From NCBI GenBank assembly GCA_018613055.1, contig JAGGQZ010000017.1, positions 248,218-312,217 of the forward strand: a stretch of DNA of 64,000 bases, given 5' to 3'. Positions 40,964 through 50,609 of this stretch are shown one piece after another. The notes beneath the pieces are model-generated. The model worked only from the letters and a program-made list of their open reading frames with translations, was not told where the DNA came from and searched no databases. Position 1 is the stretch's first letter, and the number at the start of each line of letters is the position of its first letter. This DNA is from Chryseobacterium sp. ISL-80. GTDB lineage: Bacteria; Bacillota; Bacilli; Bacillales; Cytobacillaceae. The position numbers and the translations under genes were made by a program.

Positions 40964-42034
40964 TTAAATTCCCTGACCATTGCCTTCCTGGTGCATGCCG
41001 CCACGGCCGCCTTTACCGCCGAATCCGTCTTTTGGACCCATTCCACCTTCTCCGCCGAAACCACCTTTTTGTCCCATACCACCATAGCCGCCACCGAATC
41101 CGTCCCCGTGACCGAAGCCGCCGCCAAAGCCTTTCATTCCAAATCCGCCCATTCCCTCTTCAAACAGCTCATCAAGCTTGTCTGCATCCTTGTCCCTAAT
41201 CTCCTGGATCAGTTCCTGTGCATCCTTATCCGCAGTGGAAATACCCAATTCCTTCGCCAGGTTCACGACTTTCTTTTCCCGGACTTCCTGGGCAATTTCT
41301 ACGATTGTCTTGCCATCGATGGTGATATTCAGTTCCTTTGCATCTGCTTTTACTTTGGCCGTTTGGACTTCCTGTGTAATTTCGCGGATATCCTTGCCGT
41401 CTACAGTAATTCCATACTTTTTAGCCTGCTGATTGATATAGGCAGTATGGACTTCCAGCTGAAGTGTCTGCAGGTCATTGCCTTCCGTAGAAACGCCCAA
41501 CTCTTTCGCTTTTTTATTCAAGTTCGCTGTACGGATGTCTTCCATTAAAGTCTGGGCATCCTTGTTGTCGGTAGACACTCCAAGTTCCTTTGCTTCATCC
41601 TTCAGGTTTGCTAACCGGATGGCATCGCGAAGTCCATCTGCATCCTTACCATCTGTAGAAATGCCCAGGTCCTTCGCTTTTTCTTTAAGATTGGCCAACT
41701 GAACTTCCTCAGCAAGCGCCGCGATATCTTTGCCGTCTGTCTTGATTCCCAGTTCTTTTGCTTCTTTTTTGATTGTTGCTTCCCGAATCTCACTCATCAA
41801 TGTTTCGGCTGTTTTGCCCGATGTGCTGATTCCAAGCTCTTTCGCCTTTTCAATCAATGCTTCGGAATTGCCTCCCATATACCCTTTATGGCCAAACCCT
41901 TTTCCAAAGAAGCTTTTTACAGTATTTGCGGCTGTACTTGTGGTACTATCATCATTCGCTAAAGATGTGGTCGCATAGCCTCCAAGCAATAATGCACCCG
42001 CAATGGTGAATCCAATGACTGATTTCTTTTTCAT
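40964..42034 (-). CDS. Secreted protein with eight 28-residue repeats and Gly-rich tail
   Basis: A 356-residue exported protein. Residues 1-27 are a signal peptide (G-A-L-L-L-G-G-Y-A-T-T-S-L-A). Residues 62-285 are eight perfectly spaced 28-residue repeats of the form A-K-E-L-G-I-S-T-D-G-K-D-A-x-x-L, each a likely helix-turn-helix like SAP or LysM-independent wall-associated repeats. Residues 286-356 are glycine/phenylalanine-rich (G-G-F-G-x-G-G). No anchor motif is seen. The start at 42034 lies 9 bases after AGGAGG. Its gene is directly upstream of a two-component system and preceded by response-regulator-type repeats. Confidence 0.75.
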   Translation of the reverse strand: MKKKSVIGFTIAGALLLGGYATTSLANDDSTTSTAANTVKSFFGKGFGHKGYMGGNSEALIEKAKELGISTSGKTAETLMSEIREATIKKEAKELGIKTDGKDIAALAEEVQLANLKEKAKDLGISTDGKDADGLRDAIRLANLKDEAKELGVSTDNKDAQTLMEDIRTANLNKKAKELGVSTEGNDLQTLQLEVHTAYINQQAKKYGITVDGKDIREITQEVQTAKVKADAKELNITIDGKTIVEIAQEVREKKVVNLAKELGISTADKDAQELIQEIRDKDADKLDELFEEGMGGFGMKGFGGGFGHGDGFGGGYGGMGQKGGFGGEGGMGPKDGFGGKGGRGGMHQEGNGQGI

Positions 42035-42112
42035 TTCTGACATCCTCCTATAAACATTCTCTTTTTTCAGGTCCAGAATGGACATGGACCTTATACTTTT
42101 AATTTACAGGGT

Positions 42113-42134
42113 GAATATGTCAGTAAAATGTCAG
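42113..42134 (-). promoter_or_regulatory. Two adjacent 11-bp direct repeats (response regulator site)
   Basis: On the minus strand CTGACATTTTA (42124-42134) is followed directly by CTGACATATTC (42113-42123). An 11-bp repeat period is typical of OmpR-family binding. The repeats abut the -35 region of a promoter with -10 TATAAG upstream of the repeat-protein gene. Confidence 0.65.
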
Positions 42135-42247
42135 GTAAAAAAAAGATTTAAAAATATTTGGCAAGCTAAAAGTGGACGGGAAGATTGATTTCAGCCTGCA
42201 CATTTTGCTGTTTTAGAGCTTCTTTCATGTCCGGAAGATGTCAGAAT

Positions 42248-42272
42248 CAAAAACCCGGAAAGTCTCCGGGTT
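42248..42272 (-). terminator. Terminator of the vWA/DUF4352 unit
   Basis: AACCCGGA and TCCGGGTT arms (42265-42272 with 42252-42259), then TTTTGATTC on the minus strand. Confidence 0.85.
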
Positions 42273-42278
42273 CTGACT

Positions 42279-42932
42279 TTACTTCAGCTGCACTTTCTCG
42301 TCGCCTACCTCGATGAACCATTTACCTGCCGCAAAACTTTCCTTTGATACTTCAAATACTTTTGTATCTGTAACGGTGATTCCAGGGTTCAGGTCGCTCG
42401 CAATCTTGGCATTGTCTACATTTGTCTCGATCGCGTAATTGGAAGATGCATCGATGTCTGCGTCATACTCTGTTCCTTCTTCATCCACCAGGATGACAGC
42501 AGGATAATCAAACATTCCGACAGGTTTTTTTGAAGTGTTCTTGATTTTATATTGGATCGCTACGAATGTGCCGCCTTCGGATACTGCCTTGTTTACGAAC
42601 TCATTGCCAACCTGGTCTTTTTCCTCAAATTTCGTTACTGTGATCTCCACTTTATCCGCTGGCACAGCTTCTCCCACTTTAAATACTTTTTCTTCTTTTG
42701 CCGGGGCTGCTGCTGTAGTTGTTGAAGTGCCGTCTGCCTGACTCGCTTCCTCTTTCCCGCTCCCAAGTGCTGAACTGATGATTCCAAACAAAATCAATAT
42801 GCCTATGAAACTAATAATCTTATGCCTTCCGAAAAAGCTGCGCTGGTCTTTGCCGCAATGAGGGCATTTCTTCACACCTTTGGCGATTTCCTTTCCGCAA
42901 GTCTTGCAGTTACCCAAATTATTGTTTGTCAT
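42279..42932 (-). CDS. Zinc-ribbon membrane protein with DUF4352 domain
   Basis: A 217-residue protein: zinc ribbon at residues 8-28 (C-K-T-C-G and C-P-H-C-G), one transmembrane helix (about 40-60), a linker rich in A, T and E, and a C-terminal DUF4352 beta-sandwich outside the membrane. The start at 42932 is set by GGAGGT 6 bases before. The gene follows the vWA gene after 17 bp. Function unknown. Confidence 0.8.
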   Translation of the reverse strand: MTNNNLGNCKTCGKEIAKGVKKCPHCGKDQRSFFGRHKIISFIGILILFGIISSALGSGKEEASQADGTSTTTAAAPAKEEKVFKVGEAVPADKVEITVTKFEEKDQVGNEFVNKAVSEGGTFVAIQYKIKNTSKKPVGMFDYPAVILVDEEGTEYDADIDASSNYAIETNVDNAKIASDLNPGITVTDTKVFEVSKESFAAGKWFIEVGDEKVQLK

Positions 42933-42949
42933 GATCATACCTCCTGATT

Positions 42950-43534
42950 CTATTTCATCCTTTTTTCAGTAATTGATTCTGAAACCATTTCATACATCAT
43001 TTCAACGCCTTTTTCAGAGGCTTCGAAGTTAAAAGAGTTCTCAAGATTGATTCCAAGACTCTCAGCTTCACTGGCAACATCGATATTGGCACCCATGAAA
43101 ATGAACTCCCAGCCATACTTTTCCTGCTGGTGCTGGATCAGTTCCTTCACTTTTCCATATGTGAACTCCCTGCTCGCGTTCTCCATTCCGTCTGTGGTGA
43201 TGACGAAGATGATTTTGCCAGGCCTGCGGTCTTCCGAGGTCTTTGCCAGCCGGTAGCCGACGTCCAGGATGGTTTTCCCCACTGCATCCAGCAGCGCAGT
43301 TGTACCGCGGACAAAGTACTCTTCTTCTGTCAGCTTTGCATGCCTGGCGTCAATTCCATTCCAAAGGACCTCATATTCATCATCAAAGAGCACGGTTGTC
43401 AGGATGGTTTCGCCAGCAAGCTCCGACTGTTTTTTCACGAAAGCATTGAAGCCGCCTACCGTGTCGCTTTCAAGCCCAGCCATTGAACCGCTGCGGTCGA
43501 GCAAAAAAATGATTTCTGTTAAATTCTTGTTCAT
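42950..43534 (-). CDS. von Willebrand factor A domain protein
   Basis: A 194-residue cytoplasmic vWA protein. The MIDAS metal site D13-R-S-G-S17 and the later T (R-G-T-T-A) and D (T-T-D-G-M-E-N) are intact. The ATG at 43534 is 9 bases after AGGAGG. It is divergent from an HTH protein gene, 96 bp apart, and heads a two-gene unit with the zinc-ribbon protein. Similar vWA/HTH pairs occur in bacteria and their shared function is unknown. Confidence 0.8.
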   Translation of the reverse strand: MNKNLTEIIFLLDRSGSMAGLESDTVGGFNAFVKKQSELAGETILTTVLFDDEYEVLWNGIDARHAKLTEEEYFVRGTTALLDAVGKTILDVGYRLAKTSEDRRPGKIIFVITTDGMENASREFTYGKVKELIQHQQEKYGWEFIFMGANIDVASEAESLGINLENSFNFEASEKGVEMMYEMVSESITEKRMK

Positions 43535-43630
43535 GTCTATCATCCTCCTAAGCTGAATCTGATATAATCATATCTAGATTCATCCATATATTGGTCGCCT
43601 GTTAAGCGACATTTTAAGGAGGCTGGCCAC

Positions 43631-44128
43631 ATGCTGGATCACCGGATTTTGGAAGAACTGCAGCAGTATATTGAAGAGAACATGATTTACGTTGTTTGTG
43701 AAAAGTCAATGGGTCCCATTGAGGATTATGTCCTCGAAAGCATTTCTCCGCTGGAAATTGAAAGTTTCATTCAGCAGAAACGGAAGCCGACATTGCAAAA
43801 GGTGCTGTTTGGCTTCATTGATAAAAAAGGGTCCACCGACGCAGAGGTTTATAAAAAGGCGGGAATTGACCGGAGGCTCTTTTCGAAAATCCGCTCAAAC
43901 CCTGATTACAGGCCAAGCAAGAATACAGTGATCGCCCTTGCGCTGGGACTGGAATTGAGCAAAAAAGAAACCGACAAGCTGTTAAGCTCTGCCGGCTACT
44001 CTTTGTCGGACAGCGAAACCTCCGACCTTGTCATTCAATTTTGCATTGAAAGAAATATTTATGACATCCACCAGGTCAATTATGCACTGGATTATTTCAG
44101 CCAGAAGCCATTGGGCGGAGTACTATGA
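43631..44128 (+). CDS. HTH protein paired with the vWA gene
   Basis: A 165-residue protein. Residues about 70-130 resemble an XRE-like HTH (V-Y-K-K-A-G-I-D-R-R-L-F-S-K-I-R, then S-K-N-T-V-I-A-L-A-L-G-L) preceded by an acidic helical region. It has TAAGGAGG before the ATG and is divergent from the vWA gene, with which it likely functions or which it may regulate. It ends at a terminator. Confidence 0.75.
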   Translation: MLDHRILEELQQYIEENMIYVVCEKSMGPIEDYVLESISPLEIESFIQQKRKPTLQKVLFGFIDKKGSTDAEVYKKAGIDRRLFSKIRSNPDYRPSKNTVIALALGLELSKKETDKLLSSAGYSLSDSETSDLVIQFCIERNIYDIHQVNYALDYFSQKPLGGVL

Positions 44129-44204
44129 GAAAGCGTCAGCCCCGAGAAGCGCTGAACTAGATTTGGCTCGATGTGGAAATTATACTTTCTTACCTTATAA
44201 AAAT

Positions 44205-44241
44205 AGCCTGGAGGAAATCCACCTTCAGGCTTACTTTTTTT
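44205..44241 (+). terminator. Terminator of the HTH gene
   Basis: AGCCTG (44205-44210) and CAGGCT (44226-44231), with inner GG/CC pairing, followed by TACTTTTTTT. Confidence 0.7.
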
Positions 44242-44422
44242 AATGAATGGCAGTTCCGCGCTCAAAATGGTTCATGCAGGTCAGTTCGATAATATAATCG
44301 TAGTTTGCAATTGCTCTTTTCAGCTCGTCTTTTTCATCTATAGACAGGTTTGGATTCTGCATCTTATTCGCCAGCTGCATCTGCAATGCTTCTAAATGGG
44401 ATTTGATTTCTTGATAGTTCAT
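44240..44422 (-). CDS. Small helical protein, unknown
   Basis: A 60-residue soluble protein, almost wholly helical (M-N-Y-Q-E-I-K-S-H-L-E-A-L-Q-M-Q-L, then D-E-K-D-E-L-K-R-A-I). The start at 44422 follows AAAGGGTG. I do not recognise the family. A cre-like TGAAATCGTTTTCT (44446-44459, last base off consensus) lies upstream. Confidence 0.55.
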   Translation of the reverse strand: MNYQEIKSHLEALQMQLANKMQNPNLSIDEKDELKRAIANYDYIIELTCMNHFERGTAIH

Positions 44423-44445
44423 GTCCAACACCCTTTCACAAAAAT

Positions 44446-44459
44446 GAAATCGTTTTCTT
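44446..44459. promoter_or_regulatory. cre-like site
   Basis: TGAAATCGTTTTCT matches TGWAANCGNTNWCA at all but the last position. It lies 24 bp upstream of the small helical protein gene, on its promoter side. Confidence 0.35.
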
Positions 44460-44648
44460 TCTTGTTTTTATTATATCTCGATAACCTCTTTGGGTATCGG
44501 TGGGTTTATTGATAATTTGTGAAACTTTTTATTTTACACGTAACTTCAGATTTTTTTTCAAAAAAGCTTCATCAGCAAATCGAAGGAGCACAATTTGTTC
44601 GAAGGCTTCCCTTTCTCAAATTTAAGTCGATTAGTCTCGCGTTTGAAG

Positions 44649-44743
44649 TATAATGAATACTATTCAGTTTATGCATATGATGATTCTTTGCGAGAATCCT
44701 AAATATAAATAAGTGGAATAATAAAATAAAAAGAGGTTTTTAC
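44649..44743 (+). promoter_or_regulatory. Promoter region and leader of the helicase gene
   Basis: TATAAT at 44649-44654 is the best -10 in the 321-bp gap, giving a leader of about 80 bases before dbpA. The -35 is poor. The rest of the gap (44460-44648) is AT-rich with no gene. AAAGAGG precedes the ATG. Confidence 0.4.
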
Positions 44744-46189
44744 ATGAGTAACAGAAGTTTTGACGATTACAACTTAAGCGACGAAATTAAACGCGCCCTT
44801 TCAGTGTTGAAATATGAATCGCCAACAGAGGTTCAGGAAGAAGTCATTCCGTTAGCATTGGAAAAGCAAGACCTTGTCGTAAAATCCCAGACAGGAAGCG
44901 GCAAAACAGCCTCCTTCGGCATTCCTATTTGTAATTTGATTGATTGGGAGGAAAAAAATCCGCAAGCGTTGATTCTCACGCCAACCAGGGAACTGGCCGT
45001 ACAGGTTCGTGAAGACATTACGAATATTGGCAGGTTTAAAAGAATCAAAGCAATGGCCGTTTATGGGAAGGAACCTTTTGCAAAACAAAAAGAGGAATTG
45101 AAGCAAAAAACACATGTTGTTGTTGGTACACCAGGACGCGTCATCGATCATATCGAAAGAGGAACACTTGTATTGGATGAAATCAAGTACCTGATCATAG
45201 ATGAAGCGGATGAAATGCTGAATATGGGTTTTATCAATGATGTGGAATCGATTATTGAAGACCTTCCATTAGACAGAGTAACGATGGTGTTTTCTGCGAC
45301 ATTGCCTAAGGATGTTGAAAATCTTTGTCACAAATATATGAAAGATCCGGTCAATATTGAAATTGCTTCTACTGGAGTTACAACGAATACGATAGACCAT
45401 ATGCTGCTGGAAGTGAAAGAAGAAGATAAGATCTCACTCCTTAAAGACATTACCGTTGTTGAAAACCCAGATAGCTGCATTATTTTTTGCCGAACGAAGG
45501 AAAATGTTGATACAGTGTTTGCACAGCTTGAGGATGCCAATTATTCCTGCGAAAGACTTCATGGCGGATTAGAACAGGAAGACCGTTTCGCCGTAATGAA
45601 TGGCTTCAAGATGGGGAATTTCCGTTATCTAGTGGCGACCGATGTTGCTGCGCGCGGGATTGACGTGGATAACGTTTCGCTTGTCATCAATTACGACGTT
45701 CCGATGGAAAAGGAAGGCTATGTCCACCGTACAGGCCGAACTGGACGCGCTGGCAACAAAGGAACAGCGATTACCTTTGCTACACCTTATGAAGAAAAAT
45801 TCATCAAGGCTATCGAACGATACATTGGCTTTGAAATTCCTGTAGCAGAAGCTCCGAGCAGGCAGGAAGTTACAAGAAACCTGGCTGCATTCGATGAAAA
45901 AATCAGCGGGCGCCGTGTCGTGAAAAATAACAAGACAGCCCGCATCAACCAGGGAATCATGAAGCTTCATTTTAGCGGCGGGAAAAAGAAGAAGCTCCGC
46001 GCCGTCGACTTCGTTGGAACGATCGCGAAAATCCCTGGGGTATCAGCAGACGATATCGGCATCATCACGATCCACGATACCATGTCCTATGTAGATATCC
46101 TGAACGGAAAAGGTTCGCTTGTCATTCAGGCAATGGAGAATGCAACGATCAAAGGAAAGAAGCTTAGAGTCAGCAAGGCCATTAAGTAA
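44744..46189 (+). CDS. dbpA: DEAD-box RNA helicase, DbpA/YxiN type
   Basis: A 481-residue ATP-dependent RNA helicase. Motifs I (S-Q-T-G-S-G-K-T), Ia (P-T-R-E-L), II (D-E-A-D), III (S-A-T) and VI (H-R-T-G-R-T-G-R) are intact. Residues about 405-481 form the DbpA RNA-binding domain ([10 protein letters not shown]), which in YxiN recognises hairpin 92 of 23S rRNA. It acts in large ribosomal subunit assembly. Single gene with terminator. Confidence 0.93.
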   Translation: MSNRSFDDYNLSDEIKRALSVLKYESPTEVQEEVIPLALEKQDLVVKSQTGSGKTASFGIPICNLIDWEEKNPQALILTPTRELAVQVREDITNIGRFKRIKAMAVYGKEPFAKQKEELKQKTHVVVGTPGRVIDHIERGTLVLDEIKYLIIDEADEMLNMGFINDVESIIEDLPLDRVTMVFSATLPKDVENLCHKYMKDPVNIEIASTGVTTNTIDHMLLEVKEEDKISLLKDITVVENPDSCIIFCRTKENVDTVFAQLEDANYSCERLHGGLEQEDRFAVMNGFKMGNFRYLVATDVAARGIDVDNVSLVINYDVPMEKEGYVHRTGRTGRAGNKGTAITFATPYEEKFIKAIERYIGFEIPVAEAPSRQEVTRNLAAFDEKISGRRVVKNNKTARINQGIMKLHFSGGKKKKLRAVDFVGTIAKIPGVSADDIGIITIHDTMSYVDILNGKGSLVIQAMENATIKGKKLRVSKAIK

Positions 46190-46198
46190 GAAATTAGA

Positions 46199-46232
46199 AA
46201 GGACGATTATGCCAGCCATAATCGTCCTTCAT
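46199..46232. terminator. Terminator hairpin between dbpA and the methyltransferase gene
   Basis: GGACGATTATG (46201-46211) and CATAATCGTCC (46217-46227) form a perfect 11-bp stem between converging genes; T tracts are short on both sides. Confidence 0.75.
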
Positions 46233-46249
46233 TTATCCTATAGCGTTAA

Positions 46250-47230
46250 TCATTTCTCACAAACAATCACTTCGCGTGTGAAATTCCCCTTTTTCACGAC
46301 ACAGCGATCAACAATTTCAAATCCGGCATTTCCGATGATCGAGTCGATTGGTTCAATCGTGACGATGACTACTTTTTCAGCAAATCCGTATGTGCTTTTC
46401 AGCATTTCGAGCTGCTCTTCGGATGTGATGACCGAGCACAGATTGTACGGCATATCAATAATTGCGACGTCATAGTTCCCAGTGACCTTTCGGATATCCT
46501 TAAACTCCACTTCCGTTGCATAGCCAAAATGCGCGATGTTCTCCCTTGTTCCAGGCAGTATGAGCGGATTGATATCACTTGCCACGATGTCGATCCCCAT
46601 CGACAATGCTTCCACCACTACCGTTCCAATTCCGCAGCATGGATCGATCGCTTTAACTTCAGCTGGATCAGGAACTGCGATATTGGCGACGGCTCTTGCG
46701 ACACGAGTGCCTAATGAAGTTGAGTAGCTATGCGGCTTCTGTTGATGGTTCAGCCAGACCGGTTCACTGCTGTGGTATTCACCAAATGCCCAACGCCCGT
46801 TTACATGCACGATCCCAAACAGCACATCTGGATTCACAAGCTCCGGCTCTCCGGGAATTTGCAAACCTACTTCCCGTTCAATACGGCGCCTCTCTTCAAA
46901 ATTCACCTTATCAGGACCTGTCACTTTTACATACATCACTTTAAAAGTAGAGCCATTCAATTCTATCTTTCTCACTTGCTCGATTAGGTCCTCTAATTGC
47001 TCACCTTCAAGGATGACATCCATACGTCCCCTCATAAACGGACTTCGGCTTGGATCGATTTTCAATGTGCTCTCCAGGACGCTGGATTCTGTATCCTCCC
47101 CAAAAAACGAGCGCATTTCCAGTGCGCACAACTCTTTTTCTTCATCTGGAAAAGCGTAATTATATATATAAGACTTAGGCTTAAAGTTTGTGGATTTCAA
47201 TAATTTCCCAACCCTTTCGTTCCATGTCAT
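46250..47230 (-). CDS. RNA methyltransferase, THUMP/Trm11-like
   Basis: A 326-residue protein. An N-terminal region (about 20-150) resembles a THUMP-type RNA-binding module, and the C-terminal domain has the SAM loop D-P-C-C-G-I-G-T and the catalytic D-M-P-Y-N-L (Trm11/RlmKL-type N/D-P-P-Y variant with Met). It should methylate guanine in tRNA or rRNA. Motif I and IV are complete apart from the Met. It is preceded by AAGGT and followed by the helicase terminator. Confidence 0.8.
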   Translation of the reverse strand: MTWNERVGKLLKSTNFKPKSYIYNYAFPDEEKELCALEMRSFFGEDTESSVLESTLKIDPSRSPFMRGRMDVILEGEQLEDLIEQVRKIELNGSTFKVMYVKVTGPDKVNFEERRRIEREVGLQIPGEPELVNPDVLFGIVHVNGRWAFGEYHSSEPVWLNHQQKPHSYSTSLGTRVARAVANIAVPDPAEVKAIDPCCGIGTVVVEALSMGIDIVASDINPLILPGTRENIAHFGYATEVEFKDIRKVTGNYDVAIIDMPYNLCSVITSEEQLEMLKSTYGFAEKVVIVTIEPIDSIIGNAGFEIVDRCVVKKGNFTREVIVCEK

Positions 47231-47265
47231 ATAACTTACCTTCTGGAACTCGAAATAAAAATGAC

Positions 47266-47457
47266 TTACCCCTTGGGCAAGTCAAGTGCTTGGTATGCGA
47301 GCTGATACTTTCCGCCCTCAGCTACTTCAGCATGATACAAAGCCTTAAGGGCGAAGTTTTTCTCCAGTTCATGTTCTTTTATCAAACTGGATAAGCGCGT
47401 TTGCAGTTCTGGATTATCCTTAATCAACTGTTTCATCTGAGATTTTACAAACTTCAT
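47266..47457 (-). CDS. Small helical protein, unknown
   Basis: A 63-residue, mostly helical soluble protein (K-S-Q-M-K-Q-L-I-K-D-N-P-E-L, then A-L-K-A-L-Y-H-A-E-V). The ribosome site is weak (AGGT). No family is recognised; it lies 35 bp upstream of the methyltransferase gene on the same strand and may be in its transcript. Confidence 0.5.
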   Translation of the reverse strand: MKFVKSQMKQLIKDNPELQTRLSSLIKEHELEKNFALKALYHAEVAEGGKYQLAYQALDLPKG

Positions 47458-47543
47458 CTATTTTTACCTGTACCCTTCAAAATCTAATAGTCCGTCTAAG
47501 TATAGCATTAACAAGTCCATAGTCTTTCATAACTTTTTCTTTA

Positions 47544-48428
47544 TCAATCCGGCTCCACATGCACATGGACGTCATAAATATCGAATTCTTCCATCAGCTT
47601 CTCTTCGACCCTTGTGGAAATATCATGTGCGGTGCTGATATCAAGCGCCGGGTTCACGGTAATCACACAGTCGACGACGATGTTATTGCCGTAGCTTCGT
47701 GCCTTTAGGTCATTAATTCCTTTCACACCAGGAATATTGCAGATGGTTTGTTTATATTCTTTAATTAGGTCTACATCAAAGCCATCAGTAAGCTGGTGGG
47801 ATGCTTCGCGGAAAATGTCCCAGCCTGTTTTCAGGATCAACCCGCCAACGATGACGGCAGTTACAGGGTCGAGCCAGGGCAAGCCGAACTGGGACCCGAT
47901 GATGCCGACTGCAGTTCCGATACTTACCCACGAATCGGACAGGTTATCTTTAGCCGCGGCCATGACCGAGTGGCTTTTTATTTTGCGTGCTAGGTTTCGA
48001 TTATAACGAAAGACGGTATACATCACTAGTGCTGAAAACAGGCCTGTCCAGGCGGCAATCAGATCCGGCGCTTCCCTGGTTCCTTCGAAAACTGAGGTGA
48101 AGGCACTGATTAAAACTTCGACGCCGACAAGTATCATGATAAAGGATGCGACCATCGACGCGACCATTTCCGATTTCCAGTGGCCGTAAAGATGATCCTC
48201 ATCCGCCGGCTTTTGTGACAGCCTGAGTCCAATCAGGACAGATACTGAAGCTAAAATATCAGTCGTATTATTCAATCCATCCGCCTTCAATGCTTCTGAA
48301 CCGCTGATATAGCCAACGAATAATTTTAAAGCGGACAGCAATATGTATGCAGCGATACTTATGATCGCACCGCGTTCGCCTTGTTTTAAATTGGTATAAC
48401 GTTGTTCATTCAATGGACCAGCCTCCAA
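47544..48428 (-). CDS. Cation diffusion facilitator, probable Mn(II) exporter
   Basis: A 294-residue CDF transporter with six helices and a C-terminal metallochaperone-like domain (about 210-290; H-V-H-V-E-P). Helix 2 carries N-N-T-T-D (N-x-x-x-D) and helix 5 D-N-L-S-D (D-x-x-x-D) instead of the H-x-x-x-D of zinc exporters, a pattern linked to manganese in MneP/MneS. A GTTTACTTAAGCAAAC dyad upstream resembles an MntR site. A zinc or iron role is less likely. Confidence 0.82.
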   Translation of the reverse strand: MEAGPLNEQRYTNLKQGERGAIISIAAYILLSALKLFVGYISGSEALKADGLNNTTDILASVSVLIGLRLSQKPADEDHLYGHWKSEMVASMVASFIMILVGVEVLISAFTSVFEGTREAPDLIAAWTGLFSALVMYTVFRYNRNLARKIKSHSVMAAAKDNLSDSWVSIGTAVGIIGSQFGLPWLDPVTAVIVGGLILKTGWDIFREASHQLTDGFDVDLIKEYKQTICNIPGVKGINDLKARSYGNNIVVDCVITVNPALDISTAHDISTRVEEKLMEEFDIYDVHVHVEPD

Positions 48429-48520
48429 TCAACTGCTAAAACATTTTAACAATCAGAAAGCGAGTGAGTCTATAGAAACCTTTTTACCTTTGTCCACGTA
48501 TATAATATGCGGGCAAAAAA

Positions 48521-48536
48521 GTTTACTTAAGCAAAC
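48521..48536. promoter_or_regulatory. MntR-like dyad upstream of the CDF gene
   Basis: GTTTACTTAAGCAAAC is a near-perfect 16-bp palindrome about 93 bp from the CDF start, just upstream of a minus-strand TATTAT. It resembles TTTGCCTTAAGG-type MntR sites. Binding upstream of the -35 would allow activation, as described for mneP/mneS. Confidence 0.5.
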
Positions 48537-48675
48537 TAACACATTTTACCATGAACAATAGCTCCAACTCCACAGTACAATAGCTATCGGAGAATAATGC
48601 GACTTTGGTACAGCTACAAATCTATTTACGTTTGTGGTAAAATGTAAGCTTCAATAGATTCCTAGGAGGGATTCC

Positions 48676-50538
48676 ATGGGGAAAAATAAGAACAAAATCT
48701 CCATTAGTTTCGTCATGATCGCCATTGTCTTATTATGGCTTAAAACCTACGCTGTTTATAAATTCAATTTTGATATAGATATTGAAAATAAAATGCAGGA
48801 ATTCATCCTGTTCATCAATCCATTAAGCTTCCTGATGTTCGTGCTGGGGCTCGGGATTTTCATGGCAGGCACGAAGCAGAAGATCTTTGTCGTCGCGACA
48901 AGCTTCATCACTTCCTTCGTTCTGTACGCCAATGTCGTTTATTATCGTGAATTCAGCGATTTTATCACGATCCCGTTGCTTACACAGACAAGCAATATGG
49001 GTGATTTGAAGAGCAGTGTCGGAGAGTTGATCGGTTGGGGCGACATCATTTATTTTGCGGATGCCCTGCTGATTCTGGCACTGTCCTTTGTAAAAACGCC
49101 GAAGATTACGTTCAAAAAGTACAAAAGCGTTTATGCTGCTGCTTTTTACTTCAGTGCGATCGGCCTGGCATTTTTTAACCTTGGCCTTTCCGAATCAGAG
49201 CGTCCTGAATTATTGACTCGTACTTTTGACAGAGAAATCCTTGTGAAAAATATCGGGACTTACAATCACCATATTTACGATGCCTATTTGCAAACAAAGA
49301 CGACAGCACAAAGAGCTCTGGCAGATGGCAACCAGTTGACCGAAATCGAAAACTACACAAGGGCTCAATACACTGAACCTTCTAAGGAATTGTTTGGCGC
49401 GGCCAAGGGCAAGAACATCATTGTCATCTCAATGGAATCTACACAGAACTTCGTCATCGGCGAGAAGGTGAACGGCCAGGAAATCACGCCATTCCTGAAT
49501 GATTTCATCAAAGACAGCTATTACTTTGATAACTTTTACCATCAGACAGCACAGGGTAAAACATCCGATTCAGAGTTCCTGTTAGAAAACTCGTTATATC
49601 CGCTCGGCCGTGGTGCAGTATTCTTCACGCACTCGGGGAACGAATATATGTCACTCGCTGAAAAGCTGAAAGAGAATTCATATTACACAGCGAAGCTTCA
49701 CGCCAACAACAAGAGCTTCTGGAACCGAGATGTCATGTACAACAACTTCGGTTATGACCGTTTCTACTCATTGCCGGATTATGAAGTGAACGAAGAAAAT
49801 TCAGTAGGCTGGGGCATGAAGGACATGGATTTCTTTGACCAGTCTGTTGAACACTTGAAAGAAATGCCGAAACCGTTTTTCGCAAAGTTCATCACGCTGA
49901 CAAACCACTTCCCATTCGAATTGGATGAAGAAGATAAGTTCATCGATGAGTATGATTCAAACAGCGGTACCTTGAACCGTTACTTCCCGACCGTCCGCTA
50001 TACTGATGAAGCACTGAAGCAATTCATCGAGAAATTGAAGGCTGAAGGACTTTACGACGATTCAATCATCGTGATTTACGGTGACCACTATGGTATTTCT
50101 GAAAACCATAACAAGGCAATGTCACAATATCTCGGAAAAGAAATCACGCCTTTTGTGTCAACACAATTGCAGCGTGTACCGTTGATCATCCACATTCCGG
50201 GTCAGGAAGGCAAGACAATCTCAACTGTAAGTGGCCAGATCGACCTTCGCCCTACGCTATTGAGCCTTGCCGGCATTGATACGAAGCAGGATATCGAGTT
50301 CGGCGGAGACTTATTCTCCAAAAACCAGGACAATTTCGTAGTCCTGAGAGACGGAAGCTTCATCACTGAAGATCTCGTCTACACGAAAGGCACATGCTAC
50401 GATAAAGCAACAGAAGAGCCTACAGACACGGCAAGCTGTGAACCCTATATCGAGACCGCCAAAGATGAACTGAGCTACTCTGACCAGATTATTTACGGCG
50501 ATCTGCTTCGCTTTTATGGCAAGCAGGAAGAAGAATAA
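48676..50538 (+). CDS. ltaS: Lipoteichoic acid synthase-type sulfatase
   Basis: A 620-residue protein: five N-terminal helices (about 8-170) and an extracellular sulfatase-fold domain. Catalytic features include M-E-S-T-Q (Mn ligand glutamate), the nucleophile threonine in [10 protein letters not shown] and Y-G-D-H-Y-G. It polymerises glycerol phosphate onto a glycolipid anchor. Bacilli often have several paralogues, so this may be LtaS or a YfnI/YqgS/YvgJ-type enzyme. Single gene, AGGAGGG site, strong terminator. Confidence 0.9.
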   Translation: MGKNKNKISISFVMIAIVLLWLKTYAVYKFNFDIDIENKMQEFILFINPLSFLMFVLGLGIFMAGTKQKIFVVATSFITSFVLYANVVYYREFSDFITIPLLTQTSNMGDLKSSVGELIGWGDIIYFADALLILALSFVKTPKITFKKYKSVYAAAFYFSAIGLAFFNLGLSESERPELLTRTFDREILVKNIGTYNHHIYDAYLQTKTTAQRALADGNQLTEIENYTRAQYTEPSKELFGAAKGKNIIVISMESTQNFVIGEKVNGQEITPFLNDFIKDSYYFDNFYHQTAQGKTSDSEFLLENSLYPLGRGAVFFTHSGNEYMSLAEKLKENSYYTAKLHANNKSFWNRDVMYNNFGYDRFYSLPDYEVNEENSVGWGMKDMDFFDQSVEHLKEMPKPFFAKFITLTNHFPFELDEEDKFIDEYDSNSGTLNRYFPTVRYTDEALKQFIEKLKAEGLYDDSIIVIYGDHYGISENHNKAMSQYLGKEITPFVSTQLQRVPLIIHIPGQEGKTISTVSGQIDLRPTLLSLAGIDTKQDIEFGGDLFSKNQDNFVVLRDGSFITEDLVYTKGTCYDKATEEPTDTASCEPYIETAKDELSYSDQIIYGDLLRFYGKQEEE

Positions 50539-50546
50539 AACACGTA

Positions 50547-50576
50547 ACCCCACTGATTTTTCAGTGGGGTTTTTTT
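50547..50576 (+). terminator. Terminator of the LTA synthase gene
   Basis: ACCCCACTGA TTTT TCAGTGGGGT followed by TTTTTT. Confidence 0.95.
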
Positions 50577-50609
50577 GTGGGTTTTGCTTTGGGTGTGGGG
50601 CTTGGACAT

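Noticed and set aside
40958..41548. Plus-strand frame of 196 codons
   Set aside because: Antisense of the 28-residue-repeat gene, whose signal peptide, ribosome site and exact repeats identify the coding strand.
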